Below are positions 26,483 to 33,760 of a DNA stretch of 48,998 nucleotides, piece after piece. The notes below the pieces were generated by a model that saw only the letters and a program-made list of their open reading frames with translations, had not been told where the DNA came from and searched no databases. This stretch comes from JAICTV01 sp035634055. GTDB lineage: Bacteria > Planctomycetota > Phycisphaerae > Tepidisphaerales > Tepidisphaeraceae. The DNA is taken from positions 1 to 48,998 of the forward strand of contig DASQDR010000078.1 in assembly GCA_035634055.1 (NCBI GenBank), given 5' to 3'. The translations under genes and the position numbers were made by a program. The stretch's first letter is position 1. Each line of letters opens with the position of its first letter.

Positions 26483-26573
26483 CGCCGCCCAAATTTACGG
26501 CAGGCGACGCATGCAACGACGGTAGGTCCGTAACCCTTACCTCGGTGGCTGCCAACCTTCTGCGGAGCGATTC

Positions 26574-26648
26574 ACCGCAGAGGCGCAGAGATCGCAGAGG
26601 CGCGCCAGGCGCTCCAACCCGCCTCCGCGACCTCTCCGCCTCCGCGGT
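26574..26648. repeat. Inverted repeat of ACCGCAGAGGCGCAGAG type
   Basis: The 29-base arms at 26574-26602 and 26620-26648 (CGCCTCCGCGACCTCTCCGC...) pair with four differences, three of which would be G-U in RNA on one strand. The loop is 17 bases. It ends 9 bp from the stop of the next minus-strand gene, so it could be that gene's terminator. Confidence 0.75.
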
Positions 26649-26657
26649 AGAACTTTT

Positions 26658-27017
26658 CTAGCTCGGCCGCCAAAGAACCAGCCACGCGAGGACGATCGCA
26701 ACCTCGGCCGCGGCGTCGAGCAGGTAGATCTTCTCCAGCACCCGTTTGGCGACATAGGTGACATCGACCGCCGCCAGGCCGGCGGCGCTGGCGACGGCGA
26801 GGGTGAAGACCTGCGGGTCCAGGTCGCGCCGGTACGCGCCCATCGCGATCACGCCGCCGATCACCGTCACCAGCACCCCCACCGTCCGCACCAGCCAGCG
26901 GTCCATCTTCGGCCCGGTGACGGCCATGAAGCTGCGCATGTGCACGAGCGGCCAGACGCCGGTGACGACGAAGTAACCGGCCTGCGCGTAGGCGAGGATG
27001 ATCAGCGCGGTGGACAT
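26658..27017 (-). CDS. Small four-helix membrane protein of unknown function
   Basis: This is a 119-aa integral membrane protein. Four hydrophobic stretches are visible: STALIILAYAQAGYFVVTGVW, TVGVLVTVIGGVIAMGAY, VFTLAVASAAGLAAVDVTYV and AAAEVAIVLAWLVLW. Between helices 1 and 2 is MRSFMAVTGPKMDRWLV, which I recall from uncharacterised membrane proteins in several phyla, without a name. No catalytic motif is apparent. It is downstream of the phosphodiester glycosidase gene on the same strand with 105 bp between. Confidence 0.7.
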   Translation of the reverse strand: MSTALIILAYAQAGYFVVTGVWPLVHMRSFMAVTGPKMDRWLVRTVGVLVTVIGGVIAMGAYRRDLDPQVFTLAVASAAGLAAVDVTYVAKRVLEKIYLLDAAAEVAIVLAWLVLWRPS

Positions 27018-27122
27018 GGAAACCCGCAGGCGGACCCAGCAAGCGCCGGGCCACGCCGCGGAACGTGCGGGCGGCGTTCACGTGCCGCGTCCCGTGTCGC
27101 GCGGCCGCGGGCGGATCAGTCG

Positions 27123-28025
27123 TCATCGCGCCGGCCGCGTCATCGCCGGATTTTTCGTCACCGTCACGCCCAACACGTTGGCGACCACGCGTTCGCGGCC
27201 GTCGCTGGGGGTGTTGCGGATGCGCATGGCGCCGGTCTGCGGATCGCGGATCGCCAGGACGCTGCTGCCGCCGCCGTCGAGGTTCACCGCCTGCTTCGCG
27301 CCGTGCTTGAGCATCACGTCGGCCAATTCCGACAGGCTCATGCCGGTGGCGACGCCCTTCTTTCGCCCGTCGACGACGATCAGCAGCAGCGTCTTTCCCT
27401 CGTCCGCGATTCCGACGGCGGTGCGCGGGTGCGGCCCACGGGCGAAGCCGGGCTTCAGGCCGGGCGGCGCGACGTTCTTGCCGTTCCTCACGATGACATC
27501 GCTGCCGGCGACCACCTCGGCGGCGTCGGCGGGCGGATCCTGCACCACCGCGATCGCCGGTCGCTTCCGCCGGTCGATCAGGAAGCTGGCGCGCGGCTTG
27601 GTCGTCGGTCCCCACAGCTTGCCGCCGGTGACCGCCGGCCCGGAAACCTTGGCCGGAATGCCGCGGCGGAACTCCTTCAGCGCCGCCGCCCCTTCGGCGT
27701 CCTTGCCCGAGAGGTGGGCGAAGAAGTCGCCGTTGATGACGACGTCGAACCCCTCCCGCTCGGCGACATCGGTCGGGCGCATCAACGTCGTCTGCCACGG
27801 CCCCGCCCCGTCGGGGTCCGCCCCGCCGGCGGCGGCGCGCACCTTCACGTCCGGGTGTGACAGGTCGATCCGCGCCACGTGGATCCGCTGCGGCGCGGGC
27901 GAGGTGATTTCCTCATGCGCGTACGCGACCGCCGGGTAAGGCCGCTCCACCGGCGCGTCCGCGCGGGCAACGACCGGCAGGAGCGCAAGCAGCGTTACGA
28001 ATAAAATGGGGAACCCGGTTGTCAT
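27123..28025 (-). CDS. Secreted phosphodiester glycosidase (NAGPA domain) protein
   Basis: This 300-aa exported protein has a signal peptide (ILFVTLLALLPVVARA). The C-terminal half matches the NAGPA/phosphodiester glycosidase family: PHPRTAVGIADEGKTLLLIVVDGR, GMSLSELADVMLKHGA and the signature VNLDGGGSSVL. VINGDFFAHLSG lies in the N-terminal half. Family members cut N-acetylglucosamine-phosphodiester bonds or act on cell-surface glycans; the substrate here is unknown. The start is placed at MTTGFPILF. It lies 56 bp after the amidase gene on the same strand, so the two are likely co-transcribed, which suggests work on the cell wall. Confidence 0.85.
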   Translation of the reverse strand: MTTGFPILFVTLLALLPVVARADAPVERPYPAVAYAHEEITSPAPQRIHVARIDLSHPDVKVRAAAGGADPDGAGPWQTTLMRPTDVAEREGFDVVINGDFFAHLSGKDAEGAAALKEFRRGIPAKVSGPAVTGGKLWGPTTKPRASFLIDRRKRPAIAVVQDPPADAAEVVAGSDVIVRNGKNVAPPGLKPGFARGPHPRTAVGIADEGKTLLLIVVDGRKKGVATGMSLSELADVMLKHGAKQAVNLDGGGSSVLAIRDPQTGAMRIRNTPSDGRERVVANVLGVTVTKNPAMTRPAR

Positions 28026-28081
28026 TGGCTCATCATCTGGGGAAACGCGTAACAACCCACCGGTAGCCGCAAACACTCACC

Positions 28082-29239
28082 CTACTTCGCCGCCACCGAC
28101 TCCTTCGCCCCGCTATTGATCCCATCCCCTGGCGGCAGCGGCTTGAGGCCCATGCGCTTGCGGGCGCCGTTGATCACCTTGTCCCATTGCAGCGCGGGGC
28201 CGGGGTCCTGCTTGTTGCGCTGGACGTGGTAGTGGCCCAGCACGCCGCCGAAGCTCGCCCACTGCTCGTCATTCAGCACGTGCGTGATGAGCTTCCCGTC
28301 CGGCCCGCGCGGGTAGTCCGGCTGGATCTTCGGCAGCACGGTGCAGAGGGCGGCCGTCAGCTTGATCAGCGAGTCGTACTGCTGCGGGGTCAGGTCGTAC
28401 TGCTCGTACGTCGCGTTCTGCACCGTGCCCACCACGCGCTGCTCGCGGGCCGGGCGCGGCACGAAGCCGGGCGTCTTCACCGCGCGCTGGCGGGCCTCGG
28501 TCATCACCATGCGCGGGCGCCCCTGCTCGTCGGTGGTGTACCACTTGTCCAGCGTCTTCTGCGGCTCGCCCGGCGGGTAGGCGCCGATGTTGGCGATCTC
28601 GATGCCGACCGAGCGGCTGTTCGATCGCGTCGCGTGCCAGCAGGCTTCCTTCACGTCCAGCGACTGGTAGATCGTCCCGTCGAGGTCGAGCATGAACTGC
28701 ACGCTCAGGCCGCGGTGATCGTGCAGCGTGTTGAAGCACGACCGCGCGGTGCCGGCCACGTCGTAGTGCAGCACGAACTGGTCGACCTTCTCCTGGAGCA
28801 GCTCGAGCGGCCAGCCGCCGCCGCGCACCTGCTCGAACTGCTCGGGCGTCAGCCGGCTGCCCGGGCGCGCATCGGTGCGCGTCGTCGGCTGCGTCGAGGG
28901 GAGGAAGCGCACGCCGTAGCGGTTGGGCTGGTTGACCCACGCGCGCGGGTCGGGCTTGGTCTCGCGGTACTCGCGGACGGTGTCGTCGTAAGACGCGCGC
29001 TCCCACGGGACGAAGCGGCGCTCGGTCCGGTAGGCGTCGAACCCCCCGGGATCGGTCCACAGCACCACGGGCGCGCCGATGTGGTAGAGCTGACCGGCGA
29101 CGACGATCTCGTCGCCGCGGCGGTCGAGCCGCTCGGCGGCCTTGCCGGCGGCGCGGTTCTTGTTGCCACAGCCGGCGGCGACGGCGGCGGCGAGGAGGAC
29201 GATCGCGAAAACGCTGCTGCGGACGGCGGTGCGGCGCAT
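28082..29239 (-). CDS. Lipoprotein N-acetylmuramoyl-L-alanine amidase (Amidase_2 type)
   Basis: This 385-aa enzyme cuts the bond between N-acetylmuramic acid and the stem peptide. The N-terminus has a lipobox, AAAVAAGC (Cys about 24), so it is anchored in a membrane. The Amidase_2 core begins QFVLHYDVAGTARSCF with the first zinc His, has GLSVQFMLDLDGTIYQ, HATRSNSRSVGIEIANIG, and ends GHYHVQRNKQDPGPALQW with the second His and DPG motif. An N-terminal part of about 130 residues before the core (LWTDPGGFDAYRTERRF) is not recognised. It is divergent from spmA and upstream of the phosphodiester glycosidase gene. Confidence 0.88.
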   Translation of the reverse strand: MRRTAVRSSVFAIVLLAAAVAAGCGNKNRAAGKAAERLDRRGDEIVVAGQLYHIGAPVVLWTDPGGFDAYRTERRFVPWERASYDDTVREYRETKPDPRAWVNQPNRYGVRFLPSTQPTTRTDARPGSRLTPEQFEQVRGGGWPLELLQEKVDQFVLHYDVAGTARSCFNTLHDHRGLSVQFMLDLDGTIYQSLDVKEACWHATRSNSRSVGIEIANIGAYPPGEPQKTLDKWYTTDEQGRPRMVMTEARQRAVKTPGFVPRPAREQRVVGTVQNATYEQYDLTPQQYDSLIKLTAALCTVLPKIQPDYPRGPDGKLITHVLNDEQWASFGGVLGHYHVQRNKQDPGPALQWDKVINGARKRMGLKPLPPGDGINSGAKESVAAK

Positions 29240-29409
29240 CGGGGGCGGGATCCTTTCGGGGCTGGCGTCAACGACTCACTCTCTTCGGCCGCGCGCGGCA
29301 ACGTCGCTCCGACCAATCGCACGGCGTGCTTACAGTACCGCTGAGAGCGCACCGCGTTAAATTTGCCAACGGTTGCACCTTCGCCGCCCCTGCCCACAAT
29401 GCGGCGGCG

Positions 29410-30474
29410 ATGCTCAACTACATCTGGGCGGGGCTGATCGTCTTCAGCCTCGTGTTCGCGCTGGTCAACGACGTCGCCGACCTGCGCCACGACACCTACC
29501 GCAACGGCCAGTCCCTGCCGGTCACGATCGAGGGCGACGGCGCGACGGCAAAAGCGCCCGGCGCCGCTATGACCGCGATCACCGCCACCACGGCGATCGC
29601 GACGTCCGCGACGACCCCCGCCGCCCGCGACGTGACCGTCCGCGTCGATCCCGCGACGTACGCGAATTTCTACGGCGTGCGCGAGCCGCTGCCGGCGACG
29701 TGGGCGGCGTCGCTGATCACCACGCCGACCGGCCGCGAGCTTCGCTTTCCCGCCGCCGCCGCGCTGCCGCCGCGGCTGGCGAAGATTCGCGACATGACCT
29801 CCGGCGACGACCCGAAATGGCTGCTGGCGGAGGTGACGAGCCTGGGCGCCGACGGCTCGGGCGGCCTGCGCTTCCAGCCCGTGCGCTGGGCGTCGATGCA
29901 GGCGATCAGCGACGCCGCCCTCAACACCGCCCGCGCCGCCGTCACGCTGGCGATCGGGCTGGTGGGCGCGCTGGCGGTCTTTCTGGGCATGATGCAGGTC
30001 GCGGAAAAGTCCGGGCTGATCCAACTGCTGGTCGTCGTCACCGGGCCGATCCTCCGCCCGCTCTTCCCCGGCATCCCGCCCGGCCACCCGGCGATGGGGC
30101 TGGTCACGCTGAACCTTACCGCCAACATGCTCGGCCTGGGCAACGCCGCCACGCCCTTCGGCATCAAGGCGATGGAGGAGCTGCAGAAGCTCAACAAGAC
30201 CACCGACACCGCCACCAACGCGATGGTCATGCTGCTGGCGATGAACACCGCCGGCGTGCAACTGCTCCCGCCGATGATGCTCTACGCGGTGCTCGGCCTG
30301 CGCGCGAGTGAACTCTATTTCCCCATCCTGATCGTCACCGGCCTGTCGCTGGTGGTGGCAATCGTGGTGACGAAGCTGCTCGGCATGCTGCCGGGCTACC
30401 GCGCGTCCGATCCGGACCGCCTGCCCGCCCCGCTCGCGGGCGCGGGCGCGACGACGACGGAGGTGGCGCGATGA
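29410..30474 (+). CDS. spmA: SpmA-like nucleoside-recognition membrane protein with large insertion
   Basis: This 354-aa membrane protein of the spore-maturation/nucleoside-recognition (Gate) family has unproven transport role. The first helix MLNYIWAGLIVFSLVFALVND is followed by about 130 hydrophilic residues (DLRHDTYRNGQSLPV ... LRFQPVRWASM), absent from the usual ~200-aa SpmA. Normal SpmA sequence then resumes: ALNTARAAVTLAIGLVGALAVFLG, the conserved NLTANMLGLGNAATPFGIKAMEEL, and LLAMNTAGVQLLP. The stop overlaps the spmB start by 4 bp (ATGA). The start at 29410 fits the first helix, though no strong ribosome site is seen. Confidence 0.85.
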   Translation: MLNYIWAGLIVFSLVFALVNDVADLRHDTYRNGQSLPVTIEGDGATAKAPGAAMTAITATTAIATSATTPAARDVTVRVDPATYANFYGVREPLPATWAASLITTPTGRELRFPAAAALPPRLAKIRDMTSGDDPKWLLAEVTSLGADGSGGLRFQPVRWASMQAISDAALNTARAAVTLAIGLVGALAVFLGMMQVAEKSGLIQLLVVVTGPILRPLFPGIPPGHPAMGLVTLNLTANMLGLGNAATPFGIKAMEELQKLNKTTDTATNAMVMLLAMNTAGVQLLPPMMLYAVLGLRASELYFPILIVTGLSLVVAIVVTKLLGMLPGYRASDPDRLPAPLAGAGATTTEVAR

Positions 30475-31010
30475 CCTTCCGCGATGTTCTGAGCGACGCG
30501 TCGAAGTTCATCATCCCGTTGATGCTGGTCGGGATCCCCCTGTACGGGCTGATCCGCCGCGTCGCGGTGTACGAGGAATTCGTGGCCGGGGCGAAGGAGG
30601 GTTTTTCCGTCGCGGTGCGGATCATCCCCTACCTGGTGGCGATCCTGTTCGCGATCGGGATGTTCCGCGCGTCGGGGGCGATGGAGTGGATGATGGCGGG
30701 CCTGCGCCCGGTGCTGTCGCCGCTGGGGATCCCGCCGGAAATTCTCCCGATGGCGATCACCCGCCCGCTCAGCGGCAGCGGCTCGCTGGCGGTGCTGGCG
30801 GACATGGCCAAGACGCACGGCGCGGGATCGACGGTGGTGAAGATCGGCGGCGTGATGTACGGCGCGTGCGAGACAACGTTTTACGTGATCGCCGTCTACT
30901 TCGGCGCCGTCGGCATCCGCAAGACCCGCCACGCCCTGGCCGCCGGCCTGATCGCCGACGCCGCCGGCGTGCTGCTGTCGGTCTACGTGGTGCGCTGGTT
31001 CTTCGGGTAA
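30471..31010 (+). CDS. spmB: SpmB-like membrane protein
   Basis: This 179-aa partner of SpmA has several membrane helices, with SKFIIPLMLVGIPLYGLI, the conserved GAKEGFSVAVRIIPYLVAILFAIGMFRASGAM, LPMAITRPLSGSGSLAVL and GACETTFYVIAVYFGAVGI. All are typical of SpmB. In Bacillus the pair is needed for spore core dehydration; in bacteria without spores its role is unknown. The gene is coupled to spmA through an ATGA overlap. It is followed by 159 bp and the LD-carboxypeptidase gene. Confidence 0.9.
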   Translation: MTFRDVLSDASKFIIPLMLVGIPLYGLIRRVAVYEEFVAGAKEGFSVAVRIIPYLVAILFAIGMFRASGAMEWMMAGLRPVLSPLGIPPEILPMAITRPLSGSGSLAVLADMAKTHGAGSTVVKIGGVMYGACETTFYVIAVYFGAVGIRKTRHALAAGLIADAAGVLLSVYVVRWFFG

Positions 31011-31040
31011 GACCGGCGGAGGCGGCGCCCGCGGGGGCCG

Positions 31041-31132
31041 CGCCTGCGTTGCCCTCGCGGTCGGCGCGAAACCAATGCGGCGCGTGGGGCTACGCTTGCG
31101 TCGCCCTCGGCGTCGGTGGCGAAACAACGCGG
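31041..31132. repeat. Imperfect direct repeat in the spmB-LD-carboxypeptidase gap
   Basis: CGCCTGCGTTGCCCTCGCGG... (31041-31080) recurs as TACGCTTGCGTCGCCCTCGG... (31091-31132), both ending GCGAAAC-A-A-GCGG. The period is about 51 bp. Confidence 0.55.
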
Positions 31133-31169
31133 GGCGGCGGGCGCCTGCCTCGCCCGCACGAGAAAAATC

Positions 31170-32186
31170 ATGAACGACGCTAACGTCCGTGTCGGGATCT
31201 TCGCCGCGTCGTCGCCGGTGCCGGAGATCGAGCTGGCCGCGGGGCTGGAGCACCTCCGCGCCGGCGGCTTCGAGCCGGTGGTGCACGCGCAGGTGCCGAA
31301 GCGTCACTTCACCTTCGCCGGCAGCGATGACGAGCGGGCGGCGGCGATCTGCGACTTCGCCTACGACGATTCGATCGACGTCCTGTGGGCCGCCCGCGGC
31401 GGGTACGGCGCCGGGCGACTGCTGCCGATCCTCGACCGCCTGACGGCACATCGCGGCGCCCCGCCGCCGAAGGGCAAGTTGATCGTCGGCTACAGCGACG
31501 TGACGGTGCTGCACGAGTACGCGCGCTCGCGCTGGGGCTGGAGCACCCTGCACGCGCCGATGCCGTCGGCCTCGGGTTTTCCCAGGCTCGACGTGATGGA
31601 GTGGCGGGCGATCGTCGCCTACGTGCGCGGGCGACCGGCCGACCCGCCGTGGGCGCACGCGACGCTCCGCTGGCTGACCGCCCCGCCCGCCGGCGACATC
31701 GAGGCGGAACTGATCGGCGGCAACCTCGCGCTCTGGAGCTCCCTGGCCGGCACGCCCTACGCGCAGCCGGCGCGCGGGAAGATCCTTTTCCTGGAAGATA
31801 CCGACGAGCCGTTCTACCGAATCGACCGGATGATGACCCAGCTCGCCCAGAGCGGTGCGCTCGACGGCGCGGCCGCCATCGTCCTCGGCGACTTCACCCA
31901 GTGCCGCGATGAAAGCGCCCAGTGCCTCGCCGACGCCGCGACCGGCACCAAGAGGCCGCTGCGAAAAACCTATGAGCAACCCGAGGCCTGGCAACACATC
32001 TTCGCCGACCTCGGCCACCACCTGGGCGTCCCCGTCGCGCAGGGACTCCCCGTCGGCCACGGCCCGCACTATGCGCCGCTGCCGCTGGGCGCCCGCTACG
32101 CGCTGACGACGAACGGGCAGCTATCGCTGGTGGAGTGGGATTGGGTGATGTTCAGCCACAGCTGGGGCACAGATCGACACAGATGA
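31170..32186 (+). CDS. LD-carboxypeptidase (peptidase S66 family)
   Basis: This 338-aa serine peptidase releases the terminal D-Ala from muramyl tetrapeptides in murein recycling. S66 features are complete: VRVGIFAASSP at the start, IDVLWAARGGYGAGRLLP, the nucleophile Ser in IVGYSDVTVL (about 109), GGNLALWSSLAGTP, ILFLEDTDEPFYRIDRMMTQL, IVLGDF and GLPVGHGP with the catalytic His. The start MNDANVRVG is chosen because the family begins just before that strand. MccF-like self-immunity peptidases are relatives, but the neighbours favour cell-wall recycling. Confidence 0.9.
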   Translation: MNDANVRVGIFAASSPVPEIELAAGLEHLRAGGFEPVVHAQVPKRHFTFAGSDDERAAAICDFAYDDSIDVLWAARGGYGAGRLLPILDRLTAHRGAPPPKGKLIVGYSDVTVLHEYARSRWGWSTLHAPMPSASGFPRLDVMEWRAIVAYVRGRPADPPWAHATLRWLTAPPAGDIEAELIGGNLALWSSLAGTPYAQPARGKILFLEDTDEPFYRIDRMMTQLAQSGALDGAAAIVLGDFTQCRDESAQCLADAATGTKRPLRKTYEQPEAWQHIFADLGHHLGVPVAQGLPVGHGPHYAPLPLGARYALTTNGQLSLVEWDWVMFSHSWGTDRHR

Positions 32187-32211
32187 TGAAGATGACGATT
32201 GAGAGTCCAAG

Positions 32212-32235
32212 GCTTGAGAGCCGTCGGTCTCAAGC
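32212..32235. terminator. Hairpin between convergent genes
   Basis: GCTTGAGA-N8-TCTCAAGC is a perfect 8-bp stem. It overlaps the stop codon (32230-32232) of the minus-strand GH1-like gene and lies 26 bp after the LD-carboxypeptidase stop. It may end transcription from either side. Confidence 0.4.
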
Positions 32236-33474
32236 GGTGAGGATCGGGAACTTCGTGCTGCTGATCGGCAGGTGGGAGTATTCCTCCACCAGTCGGCGGT
32301 ACTCCTTCGCCACCTTGCGGGCCTTGCGTTGCAGGGTGTAGAGGCCGACGGTGTTGACCGTGCCGCGCATTTTCGTCAGCGCGGTGTCCCAGTCCTTCAT
32401 GTCCACCAGGCCGAACCAGGTGAAGCCGATGATGGGGACGCCGTCCTCGCGCAGGCGCAGGAGGTTCATCCACTCTTTCCACAGCCACTCGACGGCGTGA
32501 ACGGCGGTGCGGTTGGTCTCGGTGTGCATCACGGGCAGGCGGTAGCGGTCGAAGTACTGGCGGGTGATGACGTAGTAGCCGTAGACGTCGCCGGCGCCGA
32601 TGCTCCGGCCGTCGGGCTTCAAAATGTGCTCGTTGGTGATGTAGTAATCGGTCCCCATGATGCAGTGCGTGCGCAGGGCGCGCTGCTGCATGAACCACGC
32701 GTACTCCTCGGCCGTGATCCCGTTGGCCAGGCAGTAGCGGTACATGGTGGCGCTAACGTCGTGGCCGAAGAGCAGGTCGAGCGAGAGGAACCGCCGCTCG
32801 TTCATGAAGTGCGCCCGCTCGACCAGGTTGGGCGCGCCGGGGTGAACGTACTCGGTCGACTCGCTGAAGATGAAGATCGCGTCGGGGCGCATGTCCAGGA
32901 TCGCCTTCATCGCCAGGATCGATCCCTTCACGCAGTGCTTGATGTTGGTGACGAAGGCGTGGTCGCTCTGCAAGCGCTCGTTCCACCAGCCGAACGCGCC
33001 GCTGAACAGCGCGGTCACGTAGATCTCGTTCACCGGCGTGTAGTAGCGCACCCACGGGTAGCGCTCGGCGAAGGCGTGGGCGTACTCGGCGAAGCGGTCG
33101 GGCCACTCCGGGTTCTGGAAATCCCTCAGCCAGTCGGGCAGCCCGAAGTGGAGCAAATCGATGATCGGCACGATCCCCAGGCGGCGCATCTCGCTCATGA
33201 TCGGGTCGAGCTCGTCCCACTTGTACTTCCCCGCGTCCAGCCAGATCTTGTAGATCGGCGGGCCGTAGCGCAGGTAGCGCAGGCCCAGCTCGCGCACGAG
33301 CTTGAGGTCCGTGCGCCACATCTCGTAGTGGCCGGTGTCGCGCAACTGGTCGACGCGCTGGTTGCCGTCGATGGTCGGGCAGGAGCACTCGATGCCGACG
33401 GCGAACATGAAACGCAGGGAATCGACGGGGTCGGCGACGCGAATGGCAGGGATGGCGGCGGGTTTTCCGGTCAC
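32230..33474 (-). CDS. GH1-like beta-glycosidase family protein
   Basis: This clan GH-A barrel protein resembles family 1 beta-glucosidases. Visible are FMFAVGIECSCPTIDG, LRYGPPIYKIWLD, the acid/base region YYTPVNEIYVTALFSG (Glu about 149) and PVMHTETNRTA (Glu about 319) as candidate nucleophile, plus IGFTWFGLVDMKDWD. The usual TENG motif is altered, so activity is less sure; it could act on an unusual sugar. It has no signal peptide. The start is a GTG at 33474 with TGGAG 9 bp upstream; a longer GTG start at 33582 is possible but would overlap a strong hairpin. It lies between the LD-carboxypeptidase and gamma-glutamyltransferase genes. Confidence 0.75.
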   Translation of the reverse strand: MTGKPAAIPAIRVADPVDSLRFMFAVGIECSCPTIDGNQRVDQLRDTGHYEMWRTDLKLVRELGLRYLRYGPPIYKIWLDAGKYKWDELDPIMSEMRRLGIVPIIDLLHFGLPDWLRDFQNPEWPDRFAEYAHAFAERYPWVRYYTPVNEIYVTALFSGAFGWWNERLQSDHAFVTNIKHCVKGSILAMKAILDMRPDAIFIFSESTEYVHPGAPNLVERAHFMNERRFLSLDLLFGHDVSATMYRYCLANGITAEEYAWFMQQRALRTHCIMGTDYYITNEHILKPDGRSIGAGDVYGYYVITRQYFDRYRLPVMHTETNRTAVHAVEWLWKEWMNLLRLREDGVPIIGFTWFGLVDMKDWDTALTKMRGTVNTVGLYTLQRKARKVAKEYRRLVEEYSHLPISSTKFPILTA

Positions 33475-33564
33475 GGGGGCGGGCTCCAGGAGGTGCTGCG
33501 GGGGTTTTGCGTTACTTCGCTTCGACTGCTGGTCTGCTTCGGTCGCTCCGACCGTTCGATCGCG

Positions 33565-33627
33565 GGCGCGGGGACCGCACAACTGCGGGTTCCCCGCGCC
33601 GGCGGGACATCATAAGGATTGTCCCGC
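33565..33627. promoter_or_regulatory. Two adjacent strong stem-loops between divergent genes
   Basis: Stem 1 (33565-33600): GGCGCGGGGA pairs with TCCCCGCGCC, with an inner CCGCA-CAAC-TGCGG stem and a 2-base bulge. Stem 2 (33602-33627): GCGGGACA-TCATAAGGAT-TGTCCCGC. They are one base apart, in the 286-bp gap between the GH1-like and gamma-glutamyltransferase genes. They may be a structured leader or a double operator. Confidence 0.5.
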
Positions 33628-33760
33628 GGGCGGGGAGGGACGGAAAACGCGGAATCGAAAGTGTTTGTCGCGCCGAGCGCCAGGGCCAGGGTGACCGGCG
33701 ATTTTCGCGTCTTCTCCCGGCGCGGCGACGACGGGAGGATGGCGCGGCGAAAGGATCAAC

